NCBI GenBank assembly: GCA_964393975.1
Contig: CAYMVO010000002.1
Location: forward strand, 23,580 to 87,579
DNA length: 64,000 bases
Reading direction: 5' to 3'
From: CALVNN01 sp964393975
GTDB lineage: Bacteria; Bacillota; Clostridia; Christensenellales; UBA1242
Below, piece by piece: positions 46,334 through 53,220 of the stretch (the first letter of the stretch is position 1; each line of letters starts with the position of its first letter). The notes under the pieces were generated by a model. That model was not told the origin of the DNA. It did not search any database and worked only from the letters and a program-made list of their open reading frames with translations. The position numbers and the translations under genes are program-made.

Positions 46334-46586
46334 ACAAGGCTCCTTAAATGCTAAATATATTTAGAGTATAACAAATTAATTTGAAAAAGTAAAGCAAATA
46401 CAAGGTTGTTTAATAAAAACAATTAGAAATCTTTTTTACCATATTTTTAGTATAATAAATCAAATTTTACTCAAACTATTTTTGTAAATTACTCGCGCAA
46501 TCAGAGGTGATTTATCAAAAAATCTCAATATTAAAATAAATACTATTTAAAATTTAAAAAAACTTTGAAAAATTTGTAAAATTTAG

Positions 46587-46708
46587 TTGCACACTTGACT
46601 TTATTGTGCTATTATAATAATTGATAATTAGTTGAAGTTCCTCTGTACACGGTAGGAATAGAGACTTTATTAAAATCTTAATTATCTTATTATTTTATGG
46701 AGGAACTT
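46587..46708 (+). promoter_or_regulatory. Promoter and structured leader of the pilin-like gene, with SD-sequestering stem
   Basis: TTGCAC (46587-46592), 17 nt, TATTAT (46610-46615). In the ~90-nt leader, AAGTTCCTC (46635-46643) is perfectly complementary to GAGGAACTT (46700-46708), which contains the Shine-Dalgarno sequence. The same TTCCT can instead pair with AGGAA (about 46654-46658). The two structures are mutually exclusive. The rest of 46334-46586 is AT-rich without a gene. Confidence 0.6.
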
Positions 46709-46710
46709 TT

Positions 46711-47076
46711 ATGAACACATTTGGTTTGATGTCAATACTATCTGCAATTAGTGATGTCGCAACAAAGCTTGAAACTGGCGCTTATACTAATATCGGTAAA
46801 GGTTATGCGTTTTTAGCACCTATCCTTAGACTCGTTGATAACTTTATGATACCACTAATGATTGTCGTTTTGGCGGCTGGTACCATTTATGCGGTTGTTT
46901 TAGGTGTGAATATGGCTAGAGCAGACTCAAGTGAGACGAGAGACGCTGCGAAAAAGCGTTTGATAAACTGTATTGTTGGTTTTGCAATCATCGTTGTATT
47001 GCTCGCAATCATTTACGCACTTGCTGCTAATATTGAGGGTGTTCTTGGCTTAGCTACGAATAATACTGTAGAGTAA
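46711..47076 (+). CDS. VirB2/TrbC-like (Maff2-type) type IV secretion pilin protein
   Basis: 121 aa. A ~45-residue N-terminal region is followed by two transmembrane segments (NFMIPLMIVVLAAGTIYAVV and LINCIVGFAIIVVLLAIIYA) joined by a short charged loop ARADSSETRDAAKKR. This is the topology and loop type of small T4SS pilin-like proteins that accompany TraG/VirD4 in Firmicute conjugative elements. It follows GGAGGAAC and is closed by a terminator. Its gene is divergent from the virD4-like gene and no other T4SS component is present. Confidence 0.75.
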   Translation: MNTFGLMSILSAISDVATKLETGAYTNIGKGYAFLAPILRLVDNFMIPLMIVVLAAGTIYAVVLGVNMARADSSETRDAAKKRLINCIVGFAIIVVLLAIIYALAANIEGVLGLATNNTVE

Positions 47077-47084
47077 ACGATTTA

Positions 47085-47112
47085 CAAAAATCGCCGTTTG
47101 GCGGTTTTTTGT
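47085..47112 (+). terminator. Terminator of the pilin-like gene
   Basis: CGCC-gttt-GGCG stem followed by TTTTTT, immediately after the stop codon. Confidence 0.8.
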
Positions 47113-47326
47113 TGCACCTTACAAGATAATTAAATTTTGAAAGTGTAATGTCTAGTAATCTCACTCGCCTAAAACATTACACAAAAAAATACAACCTTTA
47201 AGGTTGCACTCAAACTGTAGACAAATAGTCTATAGTTTTTTTTTAATTTTCCCATTAACAATTTTAAACATTACAAAAAATATTGATTTTTAAAAAGACT
47301 TTAAATATTTATTTCACTATAGTAGT

Positions 47327-47852
47327 CTAGTAGTGATAATAAGATTGTCTTTGTAAATAGCGAATAGCTTCTCTTTTGTACATACAATCGCAGATACTCA
47401 TAGTGGCAGGGACGCTTTTTTTAAGCACACCAAACCGAGAGACTATACTAGCGGTCGGATTGTTTGATTTCTTAATCTCTATTGCGTGTAAGGTGCCGTT
47501 GACCTTTTAAGACTATATCAATCTCATTTGCATCCTTGTCTCTATCATAATACCTAGATTTAAATAATTTTTTTACACATTTTATCTGCATATCTAGTTA
47601 ATTTGTAATCTAAGACTTCACGTTTTGCGCCTTTTGCCAAAATTATCATTTTGCTAAGGTCGGCAAAATAATCACTAACTAGATGACCACTTATTTTGCA
47701 AGCGATTTTTGCAATCTCTATAACCTTATTAAAATTTGCCCATTTTGTATTTGTAATTCTCTTGCAAGCCAATACTCATTGTTATTTTCATCAAAATGTT
47801 TTATATCTTCAAAAGATTTGTATCTACTAGAAATAATTTCATTTTCTACCAT
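47327..47852 (-). pseudogene. Decayed DinD-like protein joined to a DUF4143 ATPase remnant
   Basis: From an ATG at 47850-47852 the minus strand reads SFEDIKHFDENNNEYWLARELQ, then shifts frame to TKWANFNKVIEIAKIACKIS, VSDYFADLSKMI and KGAKREVLDYKLTRYA. Together this is the core of DNA-damage-inducible protein D. It stops at 47560. Further on, in different frames, come SRYYDRDKDANEIDIVLK and HAIEIKKSNNPTAS followed by SIVSRFGVLKKSVP, which match the C-terminus of DUF4143/AAA ATPases, ending at a TAG at 47327. At least two frame breaks make both non-functional. The flanking 47113-47326 and 47853-47979 hold nothing recognisable. Confidence 0.75.
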
Positions 47853-47977
47853 AACATTTCTTTTATGTATTGATTATATCATAAAAATCATCTTTTTGTA
47901 TACAAATTTCACAAATATTTACATTTACTTTTATATCTTGATTTTCATCACTTAAAAATTTAATTTTATCTAAAACA

Positions 47978-48008
47978 AAAAAACGCCTTTATTCAAAGCG
48001 TCTTTTTA
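47978..48008 (-). terminator. Terminator of the repeat-protein gene
   Basis: Minus strand ACGC-TTT...AAA-GGCGT stem followed by TTTTTTT, just past the stop codon at 48011. Confidence 0.7.
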
Positions 48009-48010
48009 GA

Positions 48011-49708
48011 TTATCTCTTTAGACTGTTATTGATAAAGTCTACGAGTTTTGTTGCTCTTAATACCACCATCTCTTCATCGGTGTAACCAGTAAGCTCATC
48101 TATAACACCACTATCTATTAGTTCGCCAATGGTGACATCTTTCATATAGTCTTCCACTGCAGTATCTATAGCGCTACTCAAATCGCTAATAAGAGGATCC
48201 TTTTCATCAGTTATTAGATAACCTAACAAACCTACATACTTACCTTCATCCGCCCCTGTACCATTTGGCGCTATAAACTGACTAAGCGTCAAACCGTTTA
48301 AGGTCGTACCTAGCGCACCTATTGTACTAGTCTTGATAGCGTCCCAAACCATACTGCCCGTGCCTGAAATGGTGATAACATCTTCGAGCTTTAAAGGCTC
48401 TATTTGAGTCTTGATATTGGCATCGGTGAGCTCTGCTAGCTTCAAATCTTTTAATTGATACATTATTCCGCTAGTAGCAGTGATATCTAGCACGCTTCCC
48501 AAAGTGAGCGACTTCAAATTTTCCTCGGTAAAGTCGTTCAAAGTCCACTCCTTAATGCTAGCGAGTATCCCACTTTCGCTATCTATACTAATAATTTGAT
48601 TGATTTTTAGAGTCTTAAACTTTTCACCCGAAAGCTCACTTAGAGTCCAATCTTTTATAGCAAACATTACACCGCTAGTATCGGTAATAGTAAATACATC
48701 CGACACCTTTAGCGCCATAATAGTATCAGCATTTAGCTCGCCAATAGTCTTATCCTTTAGAGCATACATCACACCGCTAGTATCGGTGATATCTATCACC
48801 TCGCTAAGCAGTAACGACTCAATCTCTTCATCAATATTACCCGCGCTTATATCGCCAATGGTGACATCTTTTAGCTTTGCCATTACACCACTATCGGCTG
48901 TGATATTTAGTATATCACTGAGCTTTTTACTATTAAGCGCGTCTATTATATTATCGTTTGTAAGCTCTGCTATAGTGAGCTCTTTCAAAGCGCCCATTAC
49001 ACCAGTATCATTTTCATCTATCTCAATGACCTCTTTGAGCTTTAGTCCATTTATGGTATCTTCCATATTGCCCTCTTCCATTAGATAGGTCAAGGTCTTA
49101 TCCGAAATAGCACCCAAAACTCCCGTAAAAGGTATCTCGTTGCCATTCTCATCGTGATTTGGCTCCAAAATATCCGAAATGGTAATTTGGTCGACGATAT
49201 TACCAATGTTTACCAATTTTACAGTGTTATATTTTGTGAAAAGTTTTAAATTTGGCAATCCCATAGGCTCATCTAGCACCTTATAGACATAACCAATAGT
49301 CACGTGGTCGATTGCCTTTTGCAAATTTGACTCAATATCGTAAATCTGCCCTTTTAGTACATAATTCATCGCTTCTGATAAATCGGCATACTTTGCTGGC
49401 TCCGTACCGCTCGCTGGCTCAATCTCAATCTTTGTATCTATCGTGTACCCTAATGTCTGCGCTATCTCACCTACAGACTTATTCATAAGCTCGCTAACCT
49501 CAGGTATAAGGTCTTTTATCGCCTTACTCTTAAACTCATCATCGCCAATATCAAGCTTTACATTAAAAGTCTTTTCTATCTTTGACACGCTAACATTATT
49601 GTACGCCCAAAAGCCAAAACCTACCACCGAAAAAATCACTATCAAGACACCTACAAAGATACCAATAAAAAATGAAAAGATTTTACCACAACCGCCATTT
49701 TTCTTCAT
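48011..49708 (-). CDS. Membrane-anchored extracellular protein with ~40-residue internal repeats
   Basis: 565 aa from the ATG at 49706-49708; the frame extends upstream to 49768 but that would start inside its promoter. One N-terminal transmembrane segment (IFSFFIGIFVGVLIVIFSVV) anchors a large outside region. From about residue 190 on, at least eight degenerate repeats of roughly 38-45 residues follow the pattern L-x-V-S-D-x-I-x-I-x-D-T-S-G-V-M-x-A-L-K-D-x-T-I-x-E-L. No LPXTG or enzyme motif is visible. The family is not recognised; a structural or adhesion role is a guess. Confidence 0.75.
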   Translation of the reverse strand: MKKNGGCGKIFSFFIGIFVGVLIVIFSVVGFGFWAYNNVSVSKIEKTFNVKLDIGDDEFKSKAIKDLIPEVSELMNKSVGEIAQTLGYTIDTKIEIEPASGTEPAKYADLSEAMNYVLKGQIYDIESNLQKAIDHVTIGYVYKVLDEPMGLPNLKLFTKYNTVKLVNIGNIVDQITISDILEPNHDENGNEIPFTGVLGAISDKTLTYLMEEGNMEDTINGLKLKEVIEIDENDTGVMGALKELTIAELTNDNIIDALNSKKLSDILNITADSGVMAKLKDVTIGDISAGNIDEEIESLLLSEVIDITDTSGVMYALKDKTIGELNADTIMALKVSDVFTITDTSGVMFAIKDWTLSELSGEKFKTLKINQIISIDSESGILASIKEWTLNDFTEENLKSLTLGSVLDITATSGIMYQLKDLKLAELTDANIKTQIEPLKLEDVITISGTGSMVWDAIKTSTIGALGTTLNGLTLSQFIAPNGTGADEGKYVGLLGYLITDEKDPLISDLSSAIDTAVEDYMKDVTIGELIDSGVIDELTGYTDEEMVVLRATKLVDFINNSLKR

Positions 49709-49739
49709 ACACAACCGCCCTCTTACTTTCTTTAGAAGT

Positions 49740-49768
49740 ATTATATCAAACTGTACACTCAATAGCAA
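49740..49768 (-). promoter_or_regulatory. Promoter of the repeat-protein gene
   Basis: Minus strand TTGCTA (49763-49768), 17 nt, TATAAT (49740-49745). It lies in the 60 nt between the upstream stop and the chosen ATG. Confidence 0.6.
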
Positions 49769-50437
49769 CTAATTTTTATGATTTTTTTTGGCGTCTAATG
49801 TTTTTTCTTTAGAGCTTTTCACTATCCACCCATACACAAAATACAAGATTGCTAGGTAAATCACCCCCGCTATCACGACATATTTTAGTCCAATGGTGCT
49901 AGGATCAAAATCTTGTAAATGCAGACTTTCTTTTATCGCTAGTTCATTTTCACCTTTAAAATTGTCTATATTAAATACCACCCACCCGCCGACCAACATA
50001 AACATTGTTATCGGCGTAGTCGCCATAATGAGTTTTGCTCTGAGTTGATTTCTAGAAAAAAACTTTACAAATAGCACCACACCGCTCACTTGCGCTAGCA
50101 CAAATAGCACAATACCAACGAGTCTAAACCAATCAAAACTATACGAAAACCCACCTACAAAATTAAACCCCTTCACCACCTCGCCAAGAAAAAATAAAAA
50201 GGCTACATTTGTAACAATATTTATAGCAGTCCAAACTATACATTTTACCTTTTCCTTTTTGGTCGGTTCGCCCGCTTTGTCTATAATGACATCGTCTGAT
50301 TTGAGAGTATTTATAGTGACCGTATCATCACGCTTTGCCACCACGACCGCAGTATCTTCTTTTTCTTTATTTACGACGACTTTTCCCCCTGCTTTTATCA
50401 TTTTATCAATCACTTCGCTCACTTTTTTATCTTTCAT
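49769..50437 (-). CDS. Polytopic membrane protein, function unknown
   Basis: 222 aa from the ATG at 50435-50437. A charged N-terminal ~65 residues with short Val/Lys-rich strands precede four or five transmembrane segments (IVWTAINIVTNVAFLFFLGE, LVGIVLFVLAQVSGVVLFV, LIMATTPITMFMLVGGWVVF, YVVIAGVIYLAILYFVYGWI). The C-terminus is lysine-rich. No family recognised. It directly precedes the repeat-protein gene on the same strand but that gene has its own promoter. Confidence 0.7.
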   Translation of the reverse strand: MKDKKVSEVIDKMIKAGGKVVVNKEKEDTAVVVAKRDDTVTINTLKSDDVIIDKAGEPTKKEKVKCIVWTAINIVTNVAFLFFLGEVVKGFNFVGGFSYSFDWFRLVGIVLFVLAQVSGVVLFVKFFSRNQLRAKLIMATTPITMFMLVGGWVVFNIDNFKGENELAIKESLHLQDFDPSTIGLKYVVIAGVIYLAILYFVYGWIVKSSKEKTLDAKKNHKN

Positions 50438-50606
50438 ACAAAAAAACCTTTCTTTTCTTTTTTTTGTTAGTATGTGAAAAGAAAGGTCTTTTATGTAAAT
50501 TTTTCTATTAAAATCGGTCAAATATCTTATATCATAATTAACAAGATTTACTTGCTCGCTCGTTAGCAGTATAACTAAGCCTCCCCATTACCCCCACTAC
50601 TTTCTA

Positions 50607-50861
50607 TCAAATGATTTCTATCGTCATATAATCAAACCCGCTTTCGCGCACAAAATCTGTTATATCAAATCTAGTGGAATTGAATAGATACAAATGTTGA
50701 TAGTGCTTTTTTAAAAGTATTGGACAGCCTACATCAAGTGCATCGCATATATCTATCAAATAAATGCTCAAATGGTTTATATCAAAAGGTCTATCCATTT
50801 CATAAACAAAATCTTTTATTATCTTTTTATCATTGTATATTTTTGCCCAAATTCTACTCAT
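50607..50861 (-). CDS. Small conserved hypothetical protein, probably from a leaderless mRNA
   Basis: 84 aa from the ATG at 50859-50861. It starts MSRIWAKIYNDKKIIKDFVYE and ends SGFDYMTIEII, a pattern I associate with a small uncharacterised protein family widespread in Clostridia. An upstream ATG at 50876 is rejected because TATAAT (50868-50873) overlaps those codons. With TTGATT at 50891-50896 the transcript should begin at about the A of this ATG, without a ribosome binding site. Function unknown. Confidence 0.75.
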   Translation of the reverse strand: MSRIWAKIYNDKKIIKDFVYEMDRPFDINHLSIYLIDICDALDVGCPILLKKHYQHLYLFNSTRFDITDFVRESGFDYMTIEII

Positions 50862-50867
50862 AATATG

Positions 50868-50931
50868 ATTATACACTACTTTTAAACAAAAATCAATTTA
50901 TATTGCAAAAGATATATTTTTTTGTTATACT
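50868..50931. promoter_or_regulatory. Divergent promoters of the small hypothetical (-) and PAP2 (+) genes
   Basis: Minus: TTGATT (50891-50896), 17 nt, TATAAT (50868-50873). Plus: TTGCAA (50903-50908), 17 nt, TATACT (50926-50931). Confidence 0.65.
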
Positions 50932-50960
50932 TATTTTAATTTTGTTAAGGATGATGATAT

Positions 50961-51809
50961 ATGACAAAACATTTGACCTATTTACTTATACCTGCTATTA
51001 TCGTGATTTCTCTTATGATATTCGGCACGATATACGACCTACAAATATCTCTCGCGCTATATGATAGAGATAATTGGCTAGCTATATTAGGTGACTATAT
51101 CGGCGAACTACCTATATATGTATTGTATCCGTTTTCACTATCAATTTGTTTTGTGTACTTTAGACAGTTTACTAGCACAAGATATATAATACTGAGTTTT
51201 TTTAGCGTTATATTTACATTCTTTACGCTTTATATATGCCTAAATAGGTTTTTAGATTTTTTATCACTACCTATAAATCTTATCCTCACGCTAATCATTA
51301 CATTTGCCCTCTTGTACGGATTACATTTTATAAAAAGAGATACATTGGAAAAGCTTTACCACTTCGCACTCATTGCCCTTATAGTAATAACACTCGTTTT
51401 GATATGCAATCAGACACTCAAATATATTTGGGGTAGATACAGATTTCACAGTCTATATGTCGCAGACAACCTCGCCCGCTTCACCCCGTGGTACCTCCCT
51501 CAAGGGATAAATGGCAACAAGTCATTCCCTAGCGGGCACGCTAGCAGTGCTACGACGTTATTTTTAATAACGACGCTCTACTCACTTATGGGTAGCAAAA
51601 AATGGATAAAGGTATTACTAAATACTCTAATCTCACTAATAGTCGCACTAATATGCCTATCTAGAGTCATCTACGGTGCGCACTACTTGACCGATGTCAC
51701 TATGGGCTTTGCAATAAGTTTTGCTATTTTCTATCTAACGCAACACTTTATGCTAAAAAGATTTTTATCACACAAAACGCGCCTCACACCTCAGACCGAC
51801 TCGGAATAA
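50961..51809 (+). CDS. PAP2-family membrane phosphatase
   Basis: 282 aa, with six or more transmembrane segments. The three catalytic motifs of the type 2 phosphatidic acid phosphatase family are present in modified form: KYIWGRYRF (first), KSFPSGHASSATTL (second), SRVIYGAHYLTDV (third). Enzymes of this family dephosphorylate lipid phosphates such as undecaprenyl pyrophosphate or phosphatidic acid at the membrane. In motif one the usual RP is RY, a mild deviation. Substrate not determined. It is monocistronic. Confidence 0.88.
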   Translation: MTKHLTYLLIPAIIVISLMIFGTIYDLQISLALYDRDNWLAILGDYIGELPIYVLYPFSLSICFVYFRQFTSTRYIILSFFSVIFTFFTLYICLNRFLDFLSLPINLILTLIITFALLYGLHFIKRDTLEKLYHFALIALIVITLVLICNQTLKYIWGRYRFHSLYVADNLARFTPWYLPQGINGNKSFPSGHASSATTLFLITTLYSLMGSKKWIKVLLNTLISLIVALICLSRVIYGAHYLTDVTMGFAISFAIFYLTQHFMLKRFLSHKTRLTPQTDSE

Positions 51810-51837
51810 ATACCCTACATTTATCTATAAATATTTA

Positions 51838-51882
51838 TCAAAAAAATAATGCAGTCACAAAAACTACATTATTTTTTTACTC
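51838..51882. terminator. Bidirectional terminator between PAP2 and the lysine-rich protein gene
   Basis: AAAAATAATG-c-AGT / ACT-a-CATTATTTTT stem with a 7-nt loop, between convergent genes. Confidence 0.75.
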
Positions 51883-51913
51883 CTTGGACAATCTTTTACC
51901 AAAATCGCCCTTA

Positions 51914-52645
51914 CTAGATACCTCTCTCCTCAGTCTCAGCGCTATTCTCTTTACCATGGATATACATTCTATGATAAAACTCTTCTGCCTCAACGTCATC
52001 CTTAAACTTAAGCTCATAAGACTTGCCACCTATATTCATAACTATATTAGTCGGCCAAACATCAGTCCCAATTTTATTATCAAATATAGTCTGCAACATA
52101 TTATCTCTTATAACGCTCTCAGGTCCAACAAAGAAATCATCCTTAAATCCCTCATCACTATAGGAAACTTTTATAGAAGCTTGACTCTCTTTCTCGCCAT
52201 TATAAGCCTCATTATACTTTTCAATGCACACACCAAATTTCATTTTCAAGCATTCGTCCCCCGAACTATACCCCGCCTTTAAATCAGGGTTTTTCAGAAC
52301 CAAAACGCCCTCCGACTTCTTATTGGAAACGCTAGCGTCCTCAGCCTTTTTAGCCTCATTAGCTTTCTTTTTCTCTTCCTTTTTAATCTTTCTCGGACTA
52401 GCTTCTTTGTCTATGCCTTTGTCTTTGTTTTTTACTTTTCGTTCTTTGGTTTTAGCTTTCTCTGCGCTCTTCTCCAAGCCCTTATACTTGCCCTTGCCCT
52501 TAGCATCTTCAACAGCCATATTTTTAGAGCCTTTACCTTTACCCTTTGATTTGCGACGAGAAAACAAAACACCTACGCCAGTCATAACGCCTGCACCTAT
52601 TAAGCAACAAAAAATCACAGGTATTATATAAAAGGTTGTAAACAT
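51914..52645 (-). CDS. Membrane-anchored lysine-rich protein, function unknown
   Basis: 243 aa. A single N-terminal transmembrane segment (FYIIPVIFCCLIGAGVMTGV) is followed by ~75 residues of Lys/Glu/Ala low-complexity sequence, probably an extended or coiled linker. A compact C-terminal domain of ~110 residues contains MKFGVCIEKYNEAYNGE, SYSDEGFKDDFFVGPESV and MNIGGKSYELKFKDDVEAEE. ATG follows AAGGAGGGGAAT. The C-terminal domain is not recognised. It probably faces the cytoplasm given the positive charge after the helix. Confidence 0.7.
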   Translation of the reverse strand: MFTTFYIIPVIFCCLIGAGVMTGVGVLFSRRKSKGKGKGSKNMAVEDAKGKGKYKGLEKSAEKAKTKERKVKNKDKGIDKEASPRKIKKEEKKKANEAKKAEDASVSNKKSEGVLVLKNPDLKAGYSSGDECLKMKFGVCIEKYNEAYNGEKESQASIKVSYSDEGFKDDFFVGPESVIRDNMLQTIFDNKIGTDVWPTNIVMNIGGKSYELKFKDDVEAEEFYHRMYIHGKENSAETEERGI

Positions 52646-52676
52646 ATTCCCCTCCTTAATCCTTCATTCGCATATA

Positions 52677-52705
52677 ATATTACCATTATTTGAATGATTT
52701 GTCAA
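52677..52705 (-). promoter_or_regulatory. Promoter of the lysine-rich protein gene
   Basis: Minus strand TTGACA (52700-52705), 17 nt, TAATAT (52677-52682). Confidence 0.65.
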
Positions 52706-52769
52706 TATGGGTATGATACTTTTTTATAAAATTATTTATATTTATGGTAAATTTAACCACATATACCAC

Positions 52770-53111
52770 TCACAAACCCAATGAAACGATAATTGATTGG
52801 TCTATTTCAAACATTTTACGCGTAGATAATCTACTGACCTTGCTCTTTAGCCTACTCTTATCAATGGTGCGAATTTGCTCCGCCAAAACTACCGAATCTA
52901 GCGGTAGTCCACTCTCCTTGCTAGTTATTTCGGTATGTGTAGGTATTTTTGCTTTATGTAGTTTGCTAGTGATAGCTAGGACAATGACCGTAGGACTGTA
53001 TTTATTGCCGACATCGTTTTGCACGACTAAAACAGGGCGCACTCCACCCTGCTCAGAGCCCACGACTGGACTCAAGTCAGCCATATAAATCTCTCCCCGC
53101 GTAAAATCCAA
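52770..53111 (-). CDS. mazF: MazF/PemK-family endoribonuclease (TTG start)
   Basis: 113 aa when started at the TTG at 53109-53111, which has AAGGAG nine nt upstream. This yields the canonical N-terminus DFTRGEIYMADLSPVVGSEQ. A longer ATG frame from 53180 would begin at the transcription start and add an unusual hydrophobic tail, so it is less likely. GSEQGGVRPVLVVQNDVGN, APTVIV-like SPTVIVLAITSK and the C-terminal LDSVVLAEQIRTIDKSRL confirm the family. MazF cleaves mRNA at short sequences. No MazE-type antitoxin gene is adjacent. Confidence 0.85.
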   Translation of the reverse strand: MDFTRGEIYMADLSPVVGSEQGGVRPVLVVQNDVGNKYSPTVIVLAITSKLHKAKIPTHTEITSKESGLPLDSVVLAEQIRTIDKSRLKSKVSRLSTRKMFEIDQSIIVSLGL

Positions 53112-53186
53112 AACGACCGTCTCCTTTTTTGCAAACAACATTCTTAATACATAATATGTAAGCAAAAAGATTATTGCCAACGGCGT

Positions 53187-53214
53187 ATGATATGATACAC
53201 TATTAAATTGTCAA
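53187..53214 (-). promoter_or_regulatory. Promoter of mazF
   Basis: Minus strand TTGACA (53209-53214), 16 nt, TATCAT (53187-53192), directly after the stop of the PGK-PGM gene. Confidence 0.6.
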
Positions 53215-53220
53215 ATTTTA

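Noticed and set aside
47683..47955. Plus-strand open frame in the 47.7-kb region
   Set aside because: It is antisense to the DinD remnant and has low-complexity composition.
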